DNA of 64,000 nucleotides, from assembly GCA_022747635.1 (NCBI GenBank), contig JAKTNV010000162.1, positions 381,501 to 445,500 on the forward strand, read 5' to 3'. Every line of letters starts with the position of its first letter. The stretch's first letter is position 1. The notes under the pieces were generated by a model. It had not been told where the DNA came from. It searched no databases and saw only the letters and a program-made list of their open reading frames with translations. Shown piece by piece: positions 21,256 through 32,090 of this stretch. This DNA is from Hetaerina americana (taxonomy: Eukaryota > Arthropoda > Insecta > Odonata > Calopterygidae). A program made the position numbers and the translations under genes.

Positions 21256-22768
21256 TTGTCCACCAGGCCCCGTGGTGCCATGATTTAATGCCCTCACATG
21301 CCCCCACGTCCTTCACATAAAAACGGGGGGGGGCGGGTACCATTAGAAAAGCATCCTCGCGTGCTAGTTCCTCCGCCCCCTTCCACCTCTCGATTCTGCG
21401 GAGTAGGAAATTCGAGTCGTCGAGGCCCCCTACTCCACCGGGCGGTGTGTACGAAGGCACTACGGCGCTTAGGATGCGCAGTCCGGTAAAAATCATACAC
21501 TTCATCTATATCTATATAATACCCCGCAAGCAGCCGCAAGGGCGATTGACGTGGGGTGTTTGGTCACCAACTGTAAAAAGGAAATATACCACATGCAAAA
21601 GAAATAACACGCAAAGATACACCCACAGCAGCGCACACACCCATGCAAAAATCCCTTCATCCAATACTGATGCAAACGCCTATACCGCAAAAAAACTAAA
21701 AAACTGACCCCCTTGATGCAGCACGGAAGCCATCCTACAACACGGAAGCCAGGACAAACAAGCAAGAAATTTAAACATCACTACCACATGAAAATGTACC
21801 ACGTAGCACTCCACCCCGAAAGAGTCTGTAAAAGGCAACGAATTTGACCCAACGTTGCTGGTAGCAGGAATTTCCCCCCGCGGAGAGGGACGAGGAAATG
21901 AAATGGAAACTTAAAAACAGATGAAATAAACACAAATGTGGTCATTCGGAAAGAATGCATTATAACAAAACGCAAAAGGTTAGTGGAAGAGCATGCAATA
22001 TAAATACAACTAATGATTTTTTATACGCTGAGGGTGGCTAGTGGAATTTCTCCTATCTATAACCCGTCAGTTGCTATCCCGTATTGACCGGGGGGAGAAG
22101 ATGTCCTTAAGTCTTCTAGCTCTGGCATCTATTTCCCGAATTTTATATGCATGATCCAAGCAACCAATGTATATATTAGTACGAATAATTTGCGAGACCT
22201 CGGTGCTGAGCCATGCGGATCAAATTTATTCAATCATTTCAATCTTGCATTGAGACGTCTTTCAGCCAATGATTCCCACCCTAAATCCATGAATATTTAT
22301 ATAAAAACTCATACATTATGGCACCCTCATTTCTTCTTCTTGGCCTTATGGTTAAGATCAAATTGAGGTCCGGCCCCCGGTGCACTTTCAAGTCCGCAAT
22401 GGACCGGTAGCTTGAGCACCGAGGCCGCACGGCCGCTTTAGGACCCCCGGGGGAACTCTCCGTCAATCCCGTACGTATCCGAGCAGGGCGGATGATTTGA
22501 ACTACGCGCGGTTTCATTTTCGGCCGCGACGATGGTCAAGCGACAGTTATTCGAGCTTTACGCCCGATCGGTTTTGTTGACCTCCTCACTCCAGCAGGTA
22601 TTTGTGAAAGATTATATCAACCAAAAAACCATCATCTCAAATCGCCAAACAATTTAAATGTCTTCCCGATTCCACTCGTACTGGCCCAGACCAGCCATAG
22701 AAACCGAGAAGAGGTTGAGTGCCTTCAGCGCGTAACTCGGCCGCAACCTTGACTATGCAGCTGGGAAT

Positions 22769-22952
22769 TAGGGCCCGGAATAGTGGGGGGAACCGGGGCA
22801 AAGACTCACTGTGCCCGCACTGCTTGCAGTCGGATCGGTGGGATTGCTTTTGGGACCTCTTTTCTATCCGGATCTTAGAGAGTAGGATAGAGCGTAGGTA
22901 AAAAGAGAAAACAGAAAAGAGAGATCAGGCGGGAGCGAATATCTCTCTGGAG
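22769..22952 (+). promoter_or_regulatory. 5' UTR of Jockey-clade B
   Basis: A 184-bp leader before ORF1, G-rich at its start and purine-rich just before the ATG. It probably contains the internal promoter expected for such elements; no defined motif could be assigned. Confidence 0.55.
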
Positions 22953-24344
22953 ATGATTCGCTCGCCCGCTAAGAAGAAAGAGGCGGCCACAACCCTGGCT
23001 ACGGAAGAAATCAATGTGCCAGAAAAAAGGCACATACCCTTACCATCGGCAATATCGTCTGTTCTCTTTAGAAGAGAGACAAGACAGGATTTACGACCGG
23101 AGACTCCGCCAAATAGAAATCAGATTATTGATGATGCTGATCTTACGGGTTACAGGCAAGGACAGGAGGACATGGATACCAACACGGAGGAGGGTGGAAT
23201 ATTCATCACTGTTGCAGAGAGCAAAAACAAACGGAAGAGAAGCAACACTATCCAGACTTCGCCAAACTCAATAGAGGTTAACAACCGATACGACCCACTA
23301 ATAGGACAATGCCAAGATGGTGTCCGAAGATTGCCCGAAGGAAACAATTCACCAAGTGGTGCACCTAAAAAAGGGAAACGTCCGCCACCCATTATCATAT
23401 ACGAAGTAAAAGATCAAGCAGCCTTTGTAAAAGCAATCAAGGACCAGGCAAGGGACCAGATGTTTTATCTAAGAAAAGTGAAGGAAGGCTGTCGCCTTCA
23501 ATTGACTAACGAGGCCGACTACATAAAAATTAAAGATTTCTTGGATAAGTCAGGTGCGCAATATTCCACCTGGGCAACAAAAGAAAATAAGATCCAGAAA
23601 TATGTTATTCACGGACTGAGCCCAAAAATGGACCTGGATTACATTGTAGAAAACTTAAAAGAACAGGGAATACCTGCCCTGAAAGCGCTGCCCCTAGGCA
23701 AAAGGGACGACATATATACCGTCACGGTACAAATGGGGAACGGCTTTAAAGCTAGCAGGATTGGCGAAATATATTCCATCTGCCATTATCAAGCTAAATT
23801 AAAAGTGTACCGATACGACACTCCCCAAATGTGTTATCGATGCAATAGATATGGTCACGGCTCTAAGGGATGCACAGCTGCACCTAGATGCTATAAGTGC
23901 GCAGGGCCACATGAAGGACGAGACTGCACCAAGACAAGGGATGATAAAGCCACTTGCTGCAACTGTGGAGGAGATCATGTCTCATTTGCGAATGCCTGTC
24001 CCCTTAGACAGGAAAAAGTCAAGGCCTACCAAAATGCCAAGACACCAAAGGCCCTGCCAACTTATAAGGATGCACCCTTACCAACAGTAAACGCATGGAA
24101 TAGAACTCCAAGAGCCACAACGGAAAATATACATAGAGAAAGACCTGTTTCAGCGGGATTTGAAACGACGATTCCCTCAAATGCAGAAGGAAAAAACAAC
24201 GAGCACAATACACAGCAAACAGAAAAAGGGAACGAGGAACTAAGAGCAATGATGGCGGCTCTAACAGAATTAGTCAGAATGATGCAGACACAAATGTCCG
24301 CCATCACAACACTATTAATGAGGCTCTTACCCGCAAACCCATAA
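22953..24344 (+). CDS. Jockey-clade B ORF1: zinc-knuckle nucleic-acid-binding protein
   Basis: A 463-residue Gag-like protein, presumed to package element RNA. The ATG at 22953 is the first in frame. The N-terminus is basic and polar. A PRE_C2HC-like region at about 145-290 is followed by three knuckles: C294/C297/H302/C307 (CX2CX4HX4C), C313/C316/H320/C325 (CX2CX3HX4C) and C335/C338/H342/C349 (CX2CX3HX6C). This is the same order and spacing as family A ORF1. The last 35 residues are rich in Leu/Met and could form a coiled coil for self-association. The stop overlaps the ORF2 start in TAATG. Confidence 0.92.
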   Translation: MIRSPAKKKEAATTLATEEINVPEKRHIPLPSAISSVLFRRETRQDLRPETPPNRNQIIDDADLTGYRQGQEDMDTNTEEGGIFITVAESKNKRKRSNTIQTSPNSIEVNNRYDPLIGQCQDGVRRLPEGNNSPSGAPKKGKRPPPIIIYEVKDQAAFVKAIKDQARDQMFYLRKVKEGCRLQLTNEADYIKIKDFLDKSGAQYSTWATKENKIQKYVIHGLSPKMDLDYIVENLKEQGIPALKALPLGKRDDIYTVTVQMGNGFKASRIGEIYSICHYQAKLKVYRYDTPQMCYRCNRYGHGSKGCTAAPRCYKCAGPHEGRDCTKTRDDKATCCNCGGDHVSFANACPLRQEKVKAYQNAKTPKALPTYKDAPLPTVNAWNRTPRATTENIHRERPVSAGFETTIPSNAEGKNNEHNTQQTEKGNEELRAMMAALTELVRMMQTQMSAITTLLMRLLPANP

Positions 24345-27070
24345 TGGATTACACACCATTACGAAATACCTCAATGGCCGTGACCATTTGGAATGTAAAT
24401 GGTGGATTAATAGGAAAAATTGACGAATTGTTACATTTTCTAGATAACAAGAAATGCAATATCTGCCTGCTGAGCGAAACGCATTTAACACCCAAGGAAA
24501 ACATCAATATTCCTAATTGGACTGTAATCAGAAAAGATCGTGATGACAACGGCAAGAAAGGTGGCGGTGTTGCCATAATGATTAGAGAGGGAACTCAATA
24601 CAATCTTAGTGAACCGCTTGATACCAAGACTATTGAAATAGTGGGGATAAGAGTGGCGGGCTGTAAGATATATAGCTGTTACCTCCCGCCCTCAAAGACA
24701 TTGCATGCTGATGACCTCAGAAAAATATTTTCTGGAGAACCAACAATTGCAGCGGGAGACTTTAACGCTAAAAGTCCCCAATGGAATTGTAGGACTGAGA
24801 ATTGTAGGGGCAAGACGTTAAGAACCTGGACATGTGACAATAAGGCAAGAATAGTAGCTCCAAACAACAGTACGAGACCAATGAGGAATGGAGTGGGAGA
24901 TGTGATAGATATCGCCATTCTTCACGGTCTCACGTTAAGAGCAAAAGCAACTACATCCATTGCGCTACCTAGCGACCATTTACCTGTCATCCTACAATTA
25001 GGAAAAGGACCAGTGATGCCAGTTCCAACCACTGACAGACTCATTTACGGGAAAGCAAATTGGGAGCTTTTTCGTAAAAGAGTTGCCGACTTACTTCCAG
25101 TCACAATACCGAAACCAGAAACTCCCACCGAGCTTGACGCAATGGCGGAAACCATAACCTCCGTCATTAAGAAAGGTATAGAAGACGCAATTCCTTGTGG
25201 GACTAAGAGGAATCCAGACTTCCTTTCTCTACCGCCAGAAATAATACAAAAGATTAGAGAGAGGAATCGTCTCAGAAAGCGGTACATTCGCATTGGAACC
25301 AATAATCTGAGGCGAGATTACTACAAATTAAAACACAATGTGCGAGACGACATTAGAGAACTAAGGAGAAAAAGGTGGGAAGACAAACTGGCCTCATTGA
25401 ATATGCAGGATGGTAGCATTTGGAAAATGGTCAGGGAAGAAAGAATCCGCAATTCAGGCAGAGAAAAGATAACTGCTCTGAAAGCACCAAACAAGAAATT
25501 GACTACTGCCGAAGAGAAAGCTGATCACATGGCAGCATATTTAGAAAGAGTATTTACAACCCCTCATGGATTGGATGACGACGGAGAAGACAGTGCCGAA
25601 GACTACAGAGAAGATGACGAGTTTCCAGAAATTGTAATTGACGAGGTAGTGGCAGTATTGAAAAAACTACCACTTCGAAAAGCCACTGGAAATGATAGAA
25701 TACCCAACGAGATCCTCAAACGTATTCCCAGAGCTGCCGGATTATATATGCTAGAGATAGCAAACTCATCCATTAGACTAGGCCATTTCCCGAGTCCATG
25801 GAAAAAATCAGTAGTAGTGTGTATCCCAAAAGGCGGAAGGGGGCCACTTACTGCTGACAAATACAGACCATTATCGCTACTCTCCGGATTGGGAAAAATT
25901 TTGGAGAAATTAATCCTGCCATTATACCAAAAAACCACGGACGACAAGGGAATCATCCCACCGGAACAATTTGGCTTTCGGGAGGGGAGAGGAACGGAGC
26001 AACAGCTGCATAGAGTTGTTGAATTCATCGCAGACAGCTTTAATAGAAAAGCATACTCTGCCGCGGCGTTCTTGGACATATCCAAAGCGTTCGACAGAGT
26101 GTGGCATAAAGGACTGATTAGGAAGATGTCTGTGATGGGTTTCACCTGCTGGCAGATAAAATTAATAAAATCATATCTTAGTGACCGCACCTTTCGAGTA
26201 AGGTGGGACAACGCCCTGAGCAGGGAAGGAATGATCTCTGCGGGAGTTCCACAGGGATCAGTCCTTGGTCCGTTCCTTTTTAATATATTTACGGCAGATG
26301 TCCCTAATATAGGAAAAAATGGGAATACTATGTTAGCTCTCTATGCTGATGATGCAGCCATTATCTGCCGAAGTGTTCAGGCTAAATACGCAGCAAAATA
26401 CTTACAAGATGCAGTTAACAAGCTCGCAAAATGGTATAGAGAGTGGAGGATCGACCTAAATCCATTAAAGACGCAAGCAGTAATCTTCTCCCGAAGGAAA
26501 ATAGACTACGTAGATCCCTTAAACATCGAGGGAAATCCAATCCAATGGAAAGACACGGCGCTATACCTAGGAGTTACTTTAGACACAGTGTTGCATTTCG
26601 TCCCACACATAAGAAAAACAATTCTCAAAGCAGCTGGTAGCAGAGCAGGCCTTTCATACCTGCTCAGATCAGGAAATGTAGACAGGAAATTAAAACTGAA
26701 ATTATACACAGCATGCATAAGACCCATTGTCACATACGCCAGTACGGCATGGGCAGGAATGGCAAATGTGACAGCAAAATTACAATTTAATGGATTTGAA
26801 AAGAAAACCCTCAAAATGATCTTTCGTTTACCAAATAACTACCCTGAGAAGGACCTTTACTCAACGGCCGGAATAGTAGAAATCGACAAATACATTAAAA
26901 ACAAAGCAATCAATTTCTACAAAAAACATGAAACAAAAGATGACGAAATTCTCCGAAATATTGGCAAAAATACAGTTTCAAAGAAATGGGATGTCCATAA
27001 AAGGCCAAGGGCAATTACAGAAGACGACAGTGACCAACCACTACCCAAGGCAAGACGCCGAGACAGTTGA
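24344..27070 (+). CDS. Jockey-clade B ORF2: endonuclease-reverse transcriptase
   Basis: 908 residues. The APE-type endonuclease (about 12-215) shows WNVNG at 16-20, SETHL at 44-48, GGGVAIMI at 73-80, GDFN at 138-141 and SDH at 210-212. Reverse transcriptase (about 440-720) shows RKATGNDRIP, YRPLSLLSG from 507, GFREGRGT from 544, FLDISKAFD at 576-584, AGVPQGSVLGP from 633 and YADD at 667-670. All catalytic acids are present and there are no lesions. The ATG at 24344 shares one base with the ORF1 stop (TAATG), the arrangement used for termination-reinitiation in several LINEs. Met11 (MAVTIWN) is an alternative start that would still include the whole endonuclease. Confidence 0.93.
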   Translation: MDYTPLRNTSMAVTIWNVNGGLIGKIDELLHFLDNKKCNICLLSETHLTPKENINIPNWTVIRKDRDDNGKKGGGVAIMIREGTQYNLSEPLDTKTIEIVGIRVAGCKIYSCYLPPSKTLHADDLRKIFSGEPTIAAGDFNAKSPQWNCRTENCRGKTLRTWTCDNKARIVAPNNSTRPMRNGVGDVIDIAILHGLTLRAKATTSIALPSDHLPVILQLGKGPVMPVPTTDRLIYGKANWELFRKRVADLLPVTIPKPETPTELDAMAETITSVIKKGIEDAIPCGTKRNPDFLSLPPEIIQKIRERNRLRKRYIRIGTNNLRRDYYKLKHNVRDDIRELRRKRWEDKLASLNMQDGSIWKMVREERIRNSGREKITALKAPNKKLTTAEEKADHMAAYLERVFTTPHGLDDDGEDSAEDYREDDEFPEIVIDEVVAVLKKLPLRKATGNDRIPNEILKRIPRAAGLYMLEIANSSIRLGHFPSPWKKSVVVCIPKGGRGPLTADKYRPLSLLSGLGKILEKLILPLYQKTTDDKGIIPPEQFGFREGRGTEQQLHRVVEFIADSFNRKAYSAAAFLDISKAFDRVWHKGLIRKMSVMGFTCWQIKLIKSYLSDRTFRVRWDNALSREGMISAGVPQGSVLGPFLFNIFTADVPNIGKNGNTMLALYADDAAIICRSVQAKYAAKYLQDAVNKLAKWYREWRIDLNPLKTQAVIFSRRKIDYVDPLNIEGNPIQWKDTALYLGVTLDTVLHFVPHIRKTILKAAGSRAGLSYLLRSGNVDRKLKLKLYTACIRPIVTYASTAWAGMANVTAKLQFNGFEKKTLKMIFRLPNNYPEKDLYSTAGIVEIDKYIKNKAINFYKKHETKDDEILRNIGKNTVSKKWDVHKRPRAITEDDSDQPLPKARRRDS

Positions 27071-27221
27071 ATAAATACCTATTAAAATTAATTAATTTTT
27101 AAAACCAAAATGCTGAAGTGTTGATCAGCAAAACAAATAGGTAAAGTCGCTTGTCGAAAACACCCCTTATTGGGATACGCCACAAGGGCGGCAATCCCAA
27201 ATAAAACATATAGTCACACGG
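27071..27221 (+). other. 3' UTR of Jockey-clade B
   Basis: A 151-bp tail, A+T-rich at first, then with CCACAAGGGCGGCAATCCC near 27180. It has no poly(A) at the end and stops directly against the target-site duplication. Confidence 0.75.
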
Positions 27222-28723
27222 TGCAGCTGGGAATCACGCGCTCAATGCAAACTTTGATATTTTGAAATGTTTCGTTCCGCGGTTTCTCAGACCGCGGGGA
27301 AGCAGAGCGGCCCGGTCCGGAGGGGACCTGGAAGCGCACCGTGGGCCGGATTACGCTTTGATCTTAGCCATAAGGCTAAGAAGAAGAATCGGGGACCAAA
27401 CTGTATGATTTTTCGCGGACGGCGCTCCTACGCGCCGAAGCGCCTTGGCACGTGCCACCCGTGGGTAAAAGGGGAGGGGAGGAGTCGGGCTCGAATGCCA
27501 CGACGTTCCTCCTCTACTGATTGCGGGAGGAGGGGGGCGGAGGACCTAGCACGCGAGGATTCATTCTGGTTGGCGCGACGCGCTGAATTTAAAATTTATT
27601 ATGTTGAAATTTTTCGTTCCGCAGTCCCTTAGAAAACGGGAAAACCCTCCGTCGCACCCCTCTGTTTCAGCATTTACATCTTTTAATCATTTTGTTAGTT
27701 GAAAAGGAAAAATTTTCAATTAACATTCCACGGTGTTTCAGGCCGTAGAATATTGTCCACCAGGCCCCGTGGTGCCATGATTTAATGCCCTCACATGCCC
27801 CCACGTCCTTCACATAAAAACGGGGGGGGCGGGTACCATTAGAAAAGCATCCTCGCGTGCTAGTTCCTCCGCCCCCTTCCACCTCTCGATTCTGCGGAGT
27901 AGGAAATTCGAGTCGTCGAGGCCCCCTACTCCACCGGGCGGTGTGTACGAAGGCACTACGGCGCTTAGGATGCGCAGTCCGGTAAAAATCATACACTTCA
28001 TCTATATCTATATAATACCCCGCAAGCAGCCGCAAGGGCGATTGACGTGGGGTGTTTGGTCACCAACTGTAAAAAGGAAATATACCACATGCAAAAGAAA
28101 CAACACGCAAAGATACACCCACAGCAGCGCACACACCCATGCAAAAATCCCTTCATCCAATACTGATGCAAACGCCTATACCGCAAAAAAACTAAAAAAC
28201 TGACCCCCTTGATGCAGCACGGAAGCCATCCTACAACACGGAAGCCAGGACAAACAAGCAAGAAATTTAAACATCACCACCACATGAAAATGTACCACGT
28301 AGCACTCCACCCCGAAAGAGTCTGTAAAAGGCAACGAATTCGACCCAACGTTGCTGGTAGCAGGAATTTCCCCCCGCGGAGAGGGACGAGGAAATGAAAT
28401 GGAAATTTAAAAACAGATGAAATAAACACAAATGTGGTCATTCGGAAAGAATGGATTATAACAAAACGCATAAGGTTAGTGGAAGAGCATGCATAATACA
28501 TACAACTAATGATTTTTTAGACGCTGAGGGTGGCTAGTGGAATTTTTGCCATCTATAACCCTGCAGTTGCTATCCCGTATTGTCCGGGGGGAAATGGAGT
28601 CCTTAGGTCTTCTAGCTCTGGCATCTATTTCTTGATTTTTATATGCATGATCCAGGCGACCGATGTATATATTAATACGAATAATTTGCGAGACCTCGGT
28701 GCTGAGCCATGTGGATCAAATTT

Positions 28724-29023
28724 CATCTACATCTACATCTACTCAATACCCCGCAAGCCGCCGCAAGGGCGTGTGGCGGGGGGTGCTAGGACACCACCCA
28801 TAATTTAGAAAAGAAAAATAATAAAAAAAAAATCGCATGCAATAACGACAAAATCATATATAAAAAAAAAACATGGCATACATTCATGCATGAACACTTA
28901 CACCCCACACACATGCAAACACTCAAACTACCAACTAACATACACATGCACCTGAAAGTATACCTAACATCTCTATAGTGTTTAATTTTGTTCCGACTTG
29001 TAAATTCAAAGTTTTTAATATTT
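28724..29023 (-). other. 3' UTR of CR1-like copy 2
   Basis: A 300-bp tail homologous to that of copy 1, including the CCCCGC/GCGGGG stem and the terminal hexamers (on the + strand CATCTA units from 28724). The + strand of this tail can be aligned with the LINE-fossil segment of the monomer, e.g. AATACCCCGCAAGC and GCCGCAAGGGCG. Confidence 0.8.
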
Positions 29024-32000
29024 CTAAAGTGACTTCGGTTTCTTGCTATTATGATTACTGATTGTTCGGGGAAAGAATGAGTATTTGTACCTATCTGTCT
29101 TGGAATCTATCTCCCTTAGTTTATCTTTGTGGTCTGATCTACCTAAGTAGTGTGGGGCCATTATAATTCCTTCAGTGTCATATTTAAACTCGTTTGTTCT
29201 GAACCTTTCTAAAAGTCTAAGCCTCGCTTGTTCTCTCCGCACTTCAAGTGGTTCCCAGCCTAAATCCCCTAAGAGACCTGTCACACTTGTGTTTTTATCA
29301 TAACAATTTTTAACAAATCTAGCGGATTTTCTCTGGACTTTATCTAATTCTTTTTGCCAAATTTTCTCCCACGGATCCCAAATACTTGCGGCATATTCCA
29401 AATGAGGTCTAACTAGAGCAAAATAACACCTCTCTTTAACTTTTTCATTACATTTCCCCACCACCCTTTTTATGAAGCCAAGTTTCTTTAAAGCTGATCC
29501 GCATATTGTCCTGATATGTGCTCCCCATGAAAGGCGTGGTGTTAGAACAACCCCCAAATATTTAACTTGATTTGCCGTAGTCAATAATGAACCCTCTATT
29601 TTGTAGTTTATATCCTGTTCCTCGCTTCCTTTATTCCAAAATTTCAAAACTGCACATTTATCTATATTAAGTGTTAATCCCCATTTATTGCACCATCCCG
29701 AGATATTGTCTAAGTCTCTAGAGAGTAGCTCGCGATCTAGTTGGCTCCTTATTTCCCTGTATATCACCGTGTCGTCAGCAAATAACCTTAGATTGCTACT
29801 AACGTGTGTGCTTAAGTCATTTATGTATATTAAGAACAGAAGAGATCCTATTACACTTCCCTGGGGGACGCCCGAAGTAACATCTCTCTCCGTTGAGCAC
29901 AACCCATCTATGACTACTATTTGTTTGCGGTTTGACAAGAAGTCCCTAATCCAATTAATTATTTTCTCATTGATCCCATACTATTTAAGTTTGTGTAACA
30001 ATTTATTGTGTGGGACTTTGTCGAAGGCTTTTTTGAAATCCAGGAATACTGCATCGACTTGGGTGTTGTTTTCTCCCGATCTAAGTATATCGTGAATGAA
30101 GAGACCAAGTTGTGTTTCGCAAGATCTGCTTTTCCTAAATCCGTGCTGGTTGTGGATTAGTATTTTCCTACTATCAAGAAATTTCATAATGTTAGTGACA
30201 ATAACGTGTTCCAATATTTTACAAGAGATCGATGTTAAAGAAATGGGTCGGTAATTGGTTGGTTTATCCCTATCGCCGCCTTTATAGATGGGAGTTATAT
30301 GGGCTAGCTTCCAGTCGCGAGGCACTGAGCCTTCTTCTATCGATTTTAGAAAAACAATATGTAAAAATGGGGCAATGTCGTCAGCTAATTCCTTATATAT
30401 TCTAGCAGGTATTTCTTCCGGACCAGGTGCCTTGTGTGCTTTGATACTACGGAGTAGATGTACTATTCCCTGCTTGGTCAGTGTAAGATCGCTCATGTGT
30501 TCCCCGGGTGGGTGTGGAGGATCGTTTGGTGCGTTTGTGTTTTTGTTGTAGACGCTCTGGAAAAATCGGTTTAACATATTTGCCTTTTTCACGCTATCTA
30601 TAATGATTTCCTCATTTTCCGTCCTCAAAGAGTGAACAGTGGGACGTTTACCCTGTATTTCCCTAACATAGGACCAGAATGACTTTGGATTTTCCTCAAG
30701 ATATTCGCTTAGCATTTTAGATTTAAAAGAGTGTAGTGCTGTGCGCATAATACTTTTCGTCTTACTACGACATTCTTTTAGTTGCTGTTTGGTTGTATTC
30801 ATATAAATCATATCGTCACTTTTTAAACTCTTTTTAAAATTTGACTGTAGCTTTCTTTGCCTTCTTAATGCCGATCTGACTTCCCCGTTGTACCATCTAG
30901 GTTCCTTACTGTCGCATTTGAGTTTGGACGGGATGTACGTCTTTATTCCTTCGCGTAAAATATTTAAGAAATAATTCCAAGTGTTCTCTGTATTTGTTGT
31001 CAGTGTTTTTGTCTTGTATTCCGGTAATTTTATCTTTAAATATTCTCTTAGTCCGTTAAAATTTGCCTTGTTGTATAGGTATATTTTACGCTTTTCTTTG
31101 TTTATTTTGACGAACTTAGTTTTTAACTCCACAAGAATAGCCTTATGGTCACTGATTCCGTCTATTATTTCAATGTTAGTAATGATTTCGGGCATAGAAG
31201 TCGCAAAGATGTCTAGTATGCTTTGGCCCCGTGTTTGGTGATTTAACTATTTGTTCTAAGGAGTGTTTTGTGAATATATGAAGGAGTTCTTGGCATGAAT
31301 CTCTGTTTTTGGCAGATTTTCCCACGCAGTAGTTTTCCCAGTCAATTGACGGTAGATTTGTGTCACCAGCGATTATAGTAATACTGTTGCTTTGTCTGCT
31401 GCTGATAGTGGATATTTGTTCGTCAAGCTTGTGTAGGACATCTGTGTTAGAATCTGGGGGTCTATAAAATGAACACACGTATAGGCTTCTGCCGTTGTAG
31501 TCCTTAATGTTGCACCAAACGCTTTCTATGTCATCTACGTCGCATTCATATCGTTGGCTACTAAGATGTGACTTTACTGCAATGAATACTCCCCCACCCA
31601 ACCTATTTGGTCTGTCCCTTCAGTAAATTGTGAAGCCGTTTGGAAAAACCTCATTGTTTGCTATATCTCCCGTGAGCCAACTTTCTGTTCCAACTGCTAT
31701 GTCTGCGTTTGTACTGACAAAAATATGTTCAATATCCGATATTTTGTTTCTAATGCTACGGCAATTTAATGTTATAATTTTAATATGGCTAATAACTTCT
31801 TGTTTTTCGGTTTTATGTACGCTAACAAAACTGTTTTGAGACGATTCGTGGTGAACAGAGACAAAAGCATTACATTCACTTGCATTGCTATCTGTTATGT
31901 ATGTAGAGGCACCAATTTTATTAAATTTACGTGGGTTATATGTTGTTTTAACGCAAGTGCTTGTTTGTTCAATATTTTTGGGGATTTGAGAGGCATTACC

Positions 32001-32090
32001 TGAACTGAATTGACAAAAAGCGCTGGATTCTACTTTATTTTTCCCAATATATGACCTACGCTCTTGCCTACCAGCTATGCTAAACCCTCG
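29024..32090 (-). pseudogene. CR1-like copy 2 ORF2, disrupted
   Basis: Endonuclease-reverse transcriptase frame, broken by three lesions visible against copy 1: a TGA at 31620-31622 (within FTIC-RRD), a one-base insertion in a T run at 31234-31236, and a TAG at 29981-29983 (in the LKYYG motif). Unlike copy 1 it keeps the endonuclease start (TLNCRSIRNK near 31750). Its frame stays open upstream across the ORF1 stop, so ORF2 probably overlaps the end of ORF1; no ATG is evident there. Reverse transcriptase motifs are present, including FLDFKKAFD, GVPQGSVIG and FADD. It is not functional as it stands. Confidence 0.9.

Larger units (their letters stand above)
14650..22227 (+). repeat. Satellite monomer U4, interrupted by Jockey-clade element A copy 2
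   Basis: Tandem duplicate of U3. Satellite portions are 14650-15722 and 21256-22227. It has the same 10-bp longer LINE-fossil segment and the same hairpin variant as U3. It differs from U3 at its right end, where a B-type segment (about 21957-22170: GCATTATAACAAAACGCAAAA, CCGTCAGTTGC, TTTCCCGAATTT) replaces the A-type. Confidence 0.95.
22769..27221 (+). mobile_element. Jockey-clade LINE family B
   Basis: A 4,453-bp non-LTR retrotransposon on the + strand. The 13-bp target-site duplication TGCAGCTGGGAAT is at 22756-22768 and 27222-27234. It has a 184-bp leader, ORF1 with three zinc knuckles, ORF2 with endonuclease and reverse transcriptase, and a 151-bp 3' UTR ending without poly(A) in TAGTCACACGG. 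Both ORFs are open. It is clearly distinct from family A: the proteins share only clade-level motifs, and size and UTRs differ. It is the only copy in the window. Confidence 0.93.
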
